Shown: positions 48,001 to 54,473 of the stretch, in pieces | Layout of the letters: the number at the start of each line of letters is the position of its first letter | Numbering within the stretch: the stretch's first letter is position 1 | Assembly (NCBI RefSeq): GCF_026230105.1 | Contig: NC_079475.1 | Location: forward strand, 14,834,125-14,898,124 | Length of the DNA stretch: 64,000 bases | Reading direction: 5' to 3' | Origin: Diorhabda sublineata | Lineage: Eukaryota; Arthropoda; Insecta; Coleoptera; Chrysomelidae | Made by a program: the position numbers and the translations under genes | The notes under the pieces: model-generated | Seen by the model: only the letters and a program-made list of their open reading frames with translations | The model's database searches: none | Told to the model about the DNA's origin: nothing

Positions 48001-51000
48001 GACCCCCTCTTGTTGCTGGTGCTGAAAAAGAAGTGTACATCTGCGATTATTGTCGCTAAGGAATTAAATTATGTTTATGTTTAATATACATTCTGTATCA
48101 TTTTCTGAGATTGAAATCTTCTTCTTATTGTATCATATTGTATAGTAATTGTTAAATTATAATTATATTTGAAACTAGAATGAGTATTCTTTGATTTAAT
48201 ACCATTTTTAAATTTTTTTATTGTTATTTTGACAAGGGGTCCGGTTTCGGCAACCATATCATAAATTGAGAAAGTCTAAGGTTTAATAAAATAATATTTT
48301 GGTCCTAATTTTGAATTAGATTTTTTAAAATTAAAAGTTAAATAATGCATAACATTACAAAGTAAATATTAGATGATTTTAAAACATAATTTACTATTAT
48401 CCATTTTTTTTAATTCAAAAACAAAACAGGGGTCCGGTTTTGGGCACTTTTCTCTATGTCATAAATGACATAATATGTTATCCAAACAAAAAAGAAGAAT
48501 ATTATGTATAAAGTATCTTGTACTAATTGTAACGCTGTCTACATAGGGCAGATATCTCAGTATTTGGAAAATAGATTAAAGGGTCATCAATCATGTATTG
48601 ATTAATATAGTAGAGTTCTGGCATACTTCTTTTATACCTTAACTACGTTTAATATATCGATCTTAATAACACACTATTTTTCAATTTTTTTTAAACGGTA
48701 TATTAGTTCATAAAAAAAAATAAATTTAAATACCTAAATGATGCGCCAAAATGCATTTGTTGTCACATGACTGAGTGTGACGTAGAAAGTAAGTAAACAG
48801 ACTTAAGTGAGGTTAGAAGTAAATACAGTTTAAACAGAGTTTTTGGGATTCTTTTTAAAAAACTCTCGCACGGCTGTGAGTATTTAATTTTGTAGAATAC
48901 AAGATGACGTATCGTTGGTGCATTGTACCAGAATGTACAAACACTAGTATAAAAACAGCAAATAAAGTTTTCGAGCAAGTCCCTCCAGAGGAAAAGCGAC
49001 GAAAACAATGGTTTCAAGCTATTCGGTCTGAGGGAAGGCATGGTAGGTGAAATTAATTCGATTGAAGCGTTCGCAGTGGTCACTTTAAGCATTACAAAAG
49101 GCTATTATAACCGAAATTATAAGCAAATACACGTTAAAATTTTTTGTTTGTTTTAATTATAATAAATTAAATAAAAATGGGTCACCAGAGTTGTTGTGTA
49201 GTGAATTGTAAAAATACTAGCAGAAAAAGTAAGTGCAAATTTTATAAATTTGCACTTGCAACCGCTACATGGAAAATCAATCAACGGAATCGGTAGATAG
49301 CTGCAGTTAAAAGGGTCAAGTACCATAACATCAAAAATAATAATTCGGAGTATTGTAAATCTTTGTAAAATTGTTAAGTTTAGTATACGTGAATAATTTC
49401 TTTGGAATTCGTTAATAAAAAAGTAAAAATAAAATTTATAAATGAACAAATTTTAATATTATTAAAATGTAATGATTAAAAGAAAAATGAATTACAGTGA
49501 AACAATTTTTATTTTGCAAACAGTTTAATTAATACTGTGATAAAATTAATAAAACAAATATAATTTTTAGCGTTGATGGATCACCGTGGGTTCCCAAGCC
49601 ATATGATTATATTTGTAGTGATCATTTTATTGAAGGTAAAAAATCAGATGATGAGTTGAGTTCTAGCTACATTTCAACAATATTTCCTTCAATTTAAAAG
49701 TCTTCAAAAATAAATGAATCTTCGGTCGTGAACGGGTAAAAATGATATGGTAAAACTAAATCAATATTTATAACATAATAATAATAATAATAATTTCAGA
49801 TACAAGCGTTTATTGAATCGGCGGATGAAAATAACATCACCTTCAAAATCAAGTTTTGAGTCCACTGTATTAGAACAGATGGAAGTGATAAATGAATATG
49901 ATAATCCTCCAATTGTGTCTTTAAAAGAGTGACCAAAAGTGCCAAGTTGATTTTTATTCAAACTCTGATGTCAATTCTCAAACGTTGCAATCGGTATGTT
50001 ACAAATGATTTGTGTCATGCTGAAACTCGGACAAAAATAGTTGAAGATACTAGGGCGATAAAAATATATATTAGTGATAAAAATTTTGTTAATAAAGAAT
50101 CTGGTACTGATAAAAAAACTTTGGCTGGTAAGGAAAGTCAAGGGGATAATAAACTCTTCGATGGATTCGCATCGATCGCAAAGGATCAAGAACACTTATC
50201 GCTCTTATTGTATACACAATTACAGTGAACATTCGTCACACAGCGTTCTGAGTTAATCTGAAATTGAAATAGAAAAACATATTAATTATAATACTTTAAC
50301 ATAATTTACAGTACATAATGACATAAATTATCTTATTGTGAATTACGTCTAATAAAGTGACATAAGGAGTAGCGTGGACTGAGGTTTGTCAAAGTTTCGT
50401 CGATGTTCCTCAACTTCTCTTACATGTCCAGCAACAACAAGATTTTTGCCCTTGGTCATAATTTCTGGTTGAAAGTTTATTTCATGGCTGATGGACTGAA
50501 ATCCTGTTTTTATAATAATATCCATGTCTTTAGTTCCATTAAAAATAATCAAAAAATTAATTAATTGAGCAAATATTTACTTAATCATTTCTTTTTTCAT
50601 TTAAATATTTTCCTAATTAATATTACGTGACTTTGACATAAATTTGAAGCAACTTAACCTTATATGCGTTTATTGCATTCTGTTATATATTTTATCATTA
50701 TACTTACTTGTGTTTTTGACTTGTTCAAGACAATTATAAAATTGTAGTAAGTTTTTGAATTGTCACATTTTTTTTTGACGACTAATTTATTACCACTTAT
50801 TATACTTTTTTCCAAAATTTTTCCGTTTACAATTGAAAAACGTAATAAAACATGCTCTGTCTGTCTGCTTGTCTAATTGGACCGCGCGAATTGAGAAGCA
50901 GAACAGGGCAGGGCAGTACTGCGCCGGACAGTTGCCTACAGGTGTTTAGGGAAAATAGAATATCGTGAAAAAAAAATTGGTTGAACTAGTGCGAAGCCAC

Positions 51001-53031
51001 CCAGTGTTATATAATACAGTGACTATATGAAAATTAAATTGAAACAAGATATTTGGACAACGAATGCATCCGAACTTAATTTAAAGAACGTTAAGTACCT
51101 CCAAATTTCATTTAAATATAGTATAATTTAAAGAGGAGAAAATACGTCCACCTTTGTCGAAATGAAGCAGTGAACTGGTAACGAAAACTGTGTCTCGGAG
51201 GCACACAGTTTTCTCGAGATGCCTTCCCTTGCGCTGTGCTGCCCTGCACGTGTTCACTGCCTATCAACTTGCGCTCGGCCATTAGAAGGGATTGTGCTAG
51301 CGTCAAACCTGGTAGCCCAGTATATGTTTGTGAAGACCATTTCAATGTAAGTTTTATCTATTGGTATTAAAAATTTGTCAACTTATTGTTATTTTTTACT
51401 GTGACTTGAAACCAATTTTTTAAATTATATGATGTGGAAACTAACACAATGCAAAAAAACTGCTATTCCAACCGAATTCGATTGCCAGAAAAACCGGAAA
51501 AGGTCATTTTGTCCGTTGGCTTTAAAACGACAAAAAACCTTCAAAGCTATCATCGATGACTACATTAAATATATAATACTATAAGAAAGTATAATTAGTA
51601 GTAGTACGTAGCAACCATGAATGCATCTACCTTAGGTAGATTGTCCGATCTAGCTTCGATAAATCCTATTTCGGTCATCATTTCAATTAGAATAGTCTTT
51701 GAAACCCTGACAATAACACAAATCACACTAAACAACCGATTACCTCCACTCACAACAACTAATAGAAACATGTTTTCTGTCACGTGTTATTCAAATTATC
51801 ATCAATTTATATTTGCGATTTATAATATTTCAAGATATAATATAACACAATTTAACCTAAATTCATAAATGAAAAGTGATATATAAATTTTTAAATATGT
51901 TAAATACCCAAATTACCCCACTGCAAGGACTCTATTACCCAAATTGTTAGTGTCAAATTATATTTTGATAAAGACCGAAGTAGGTCGAAACGTCAATTTT
52001 TACATCTTATTTTAAAAAGATTTTCAAATAAAAGAGACTAAAAATGAAGACAAATTATCAGTGTGTTCATTATATGAACGATTGAAGAAGAAAATCATAA
52101 AGTAATAAAGCGGATTAGCTTCCCACCCCAGCGACTACTGGTTGTTTTCAAAAATATGCTTCGAAAAACAAATTATCCAACAATTAAGGAAATTGTAGCT
52201 GAAACCGAAGTCTATTTTCAGGTCAGGACAGTAAGGACGGAAGCTGTATTGATGGATAAAACGAAATTTGGTTGAAAACTTATTTTTTGTTTTCTAGACC
52301 GTCATTTTCATCGAGACTATCTTCAAAAAACCAACATAAAGTTCAATATTTTTTAAATAACATGAAAAAAGTAAAAGTCCTAACCACGAGGAATGATCCC
52401 TTTTCTCCGCCCCTAACGCATTTATAAACCAAAACAACCCTAGTACCCGTAGTCAAAAAAATAAGTTGAATGAATCAAATTTTCGTAATAATAGTTTGTG
52501 AAAGGTAATGTCAAGTATTTGAAGCAGTTCAATAATTATTTACGTAATGAATATTCATTAAATATTGCAAATTCGTATCTTCTTTGTTCATCTATCAAAT
52601 AATTCCATTACATTATTTTTATTAGTTGTTATTTTCATAGATTAGTGAAAGTGGTTTTCATTTATTTCAAGTATAATGATTCCATTTTATTTTAGTTCTA
52701 AATGATGTGAACATTCTCATTCATTTATAATTTTATATCTATTACATAAATGTATGAGGCTAACAGTTGTCGGAGGAGTATTTCCTGTATTTTTTTATTT
52801 TCTCACAAAGAAATTTTTCAAGAAATTAAATAAAACGGATCTGAGATTTAATTTCAGGGATGTAAACGGACTGAGCTATGAGCACATTCCTAAAAAGAGT
52901 CATCGACTTCTATTATTAGATTATTAACACGTTTGTATGACCCTCGTAGGGCATGATAAAATACTAAAATTAAATTAAAAACAAAATAAAACAGAGCCGA
53001 CGCCTGTCCCAGGGAATTCTAAATTACCTCT

Positions 53032-53100
<69 letters not shown>

Positions 53101-54404
53101 GCCCGTTCTATAATAAACCAACAAAACTGCGTCCCTCTACCTTCCAAACTGTTTTATGACACTTAAGCGCTAGAAGTATCCACCTACGAAGTCAACGGGT
53201 ATCAGGAGCAGCTTAAAACTCGGAACAGCAACCAGTCGACCACCAACCACAGCCGATGGACTTCTCTGCAGAGAACAAGGCACAGCACAACCACATCAAT
53301 AGCAGCAGCAGCAAGAACTTCGGCTCTAAGAAGAACAACCAAAATTTTTGACAACCAAAATTTCGTGATTGTTTCATTGAAAGGGGATCATGTGGAGAAT
53401 ATACCTTGTGCACCCCTTCGGAGTATTTAAAAATAGATAAAACAATCACTCTTTCAGTCACGACATTTTCTTTTCTCAATAAAACAGTATTTCTTGGATC
53501 CCTGTTCCAGGGAATTCCAAGTCAACCTCCTTTAGAAATTCCAAGTTACCTTTCTTGTATAAAATTGTTAATTTCCTAACAGCATGCAATTTACTTGATA
53601 TTCTCTGATATACCTGGTAGCACGTTTCAGGAAAAACCAACATACTATGTCCCTCTACCTTCCACACTGTACCTAAGAAGCCCACGGGCATCAGGACCAT
53701 CAGAATAACGGGTTCGATGCATTCAACGTTATCAACACACACTAATTCCGACGTACTTACATATACACACGCACACTTTCGTGACTTTGTCACTGGAAGG
53801 GGAGTTGTGTGGCGACCATGCCATGTGCACCCCTCCCGTCGTATTTCAAAATAATGAATACAGGTACACTTCCATTCCACGACATTTTTCATTCCTCGAC
53901 CTTTTCCCCGGACAACTACCTCAATAAAACAATATTTCTTCGACCCCTGACTGACTGACTCCTGTTCCAGGGAATTTCAAGCTGCCCTTTTTTGCGAATT
54001 TCAAGTTACCTTTTATTTATAAGCTTCTCAATGTCCTAACAGCATGAAAGTAACTCAATACTATTTCTTACTTATACTCTAAAAGAAACTACACCAGACG
54101 ATAATAGTGGTTCTATCTACCCACGAAGTCAACGGGGAGCTGCTCAAAATTCCGTCGATAACCAACCACAATTTCCTAATAGCCTACAAATAAATTAATC
54201 TTCTCCGATATACCTGATAGTATGTTTCAGGAAAAACCAACATTCCAACGTTCCTCTACCTTCCATGTGAAACGTTTTCGATCCAAGTGGATCTAGAATG
54301 CCTAAGTCGACTCTAGCGGAGCTATACAGCTCCTAGAGATTAGACACGCATAGGGCGTAACAGCTAAGTTTAGTTTTACGTTTTGTATATATGTTTTTGT
54401 ACAA

Positions 54405-54473
<69 letters not shown>

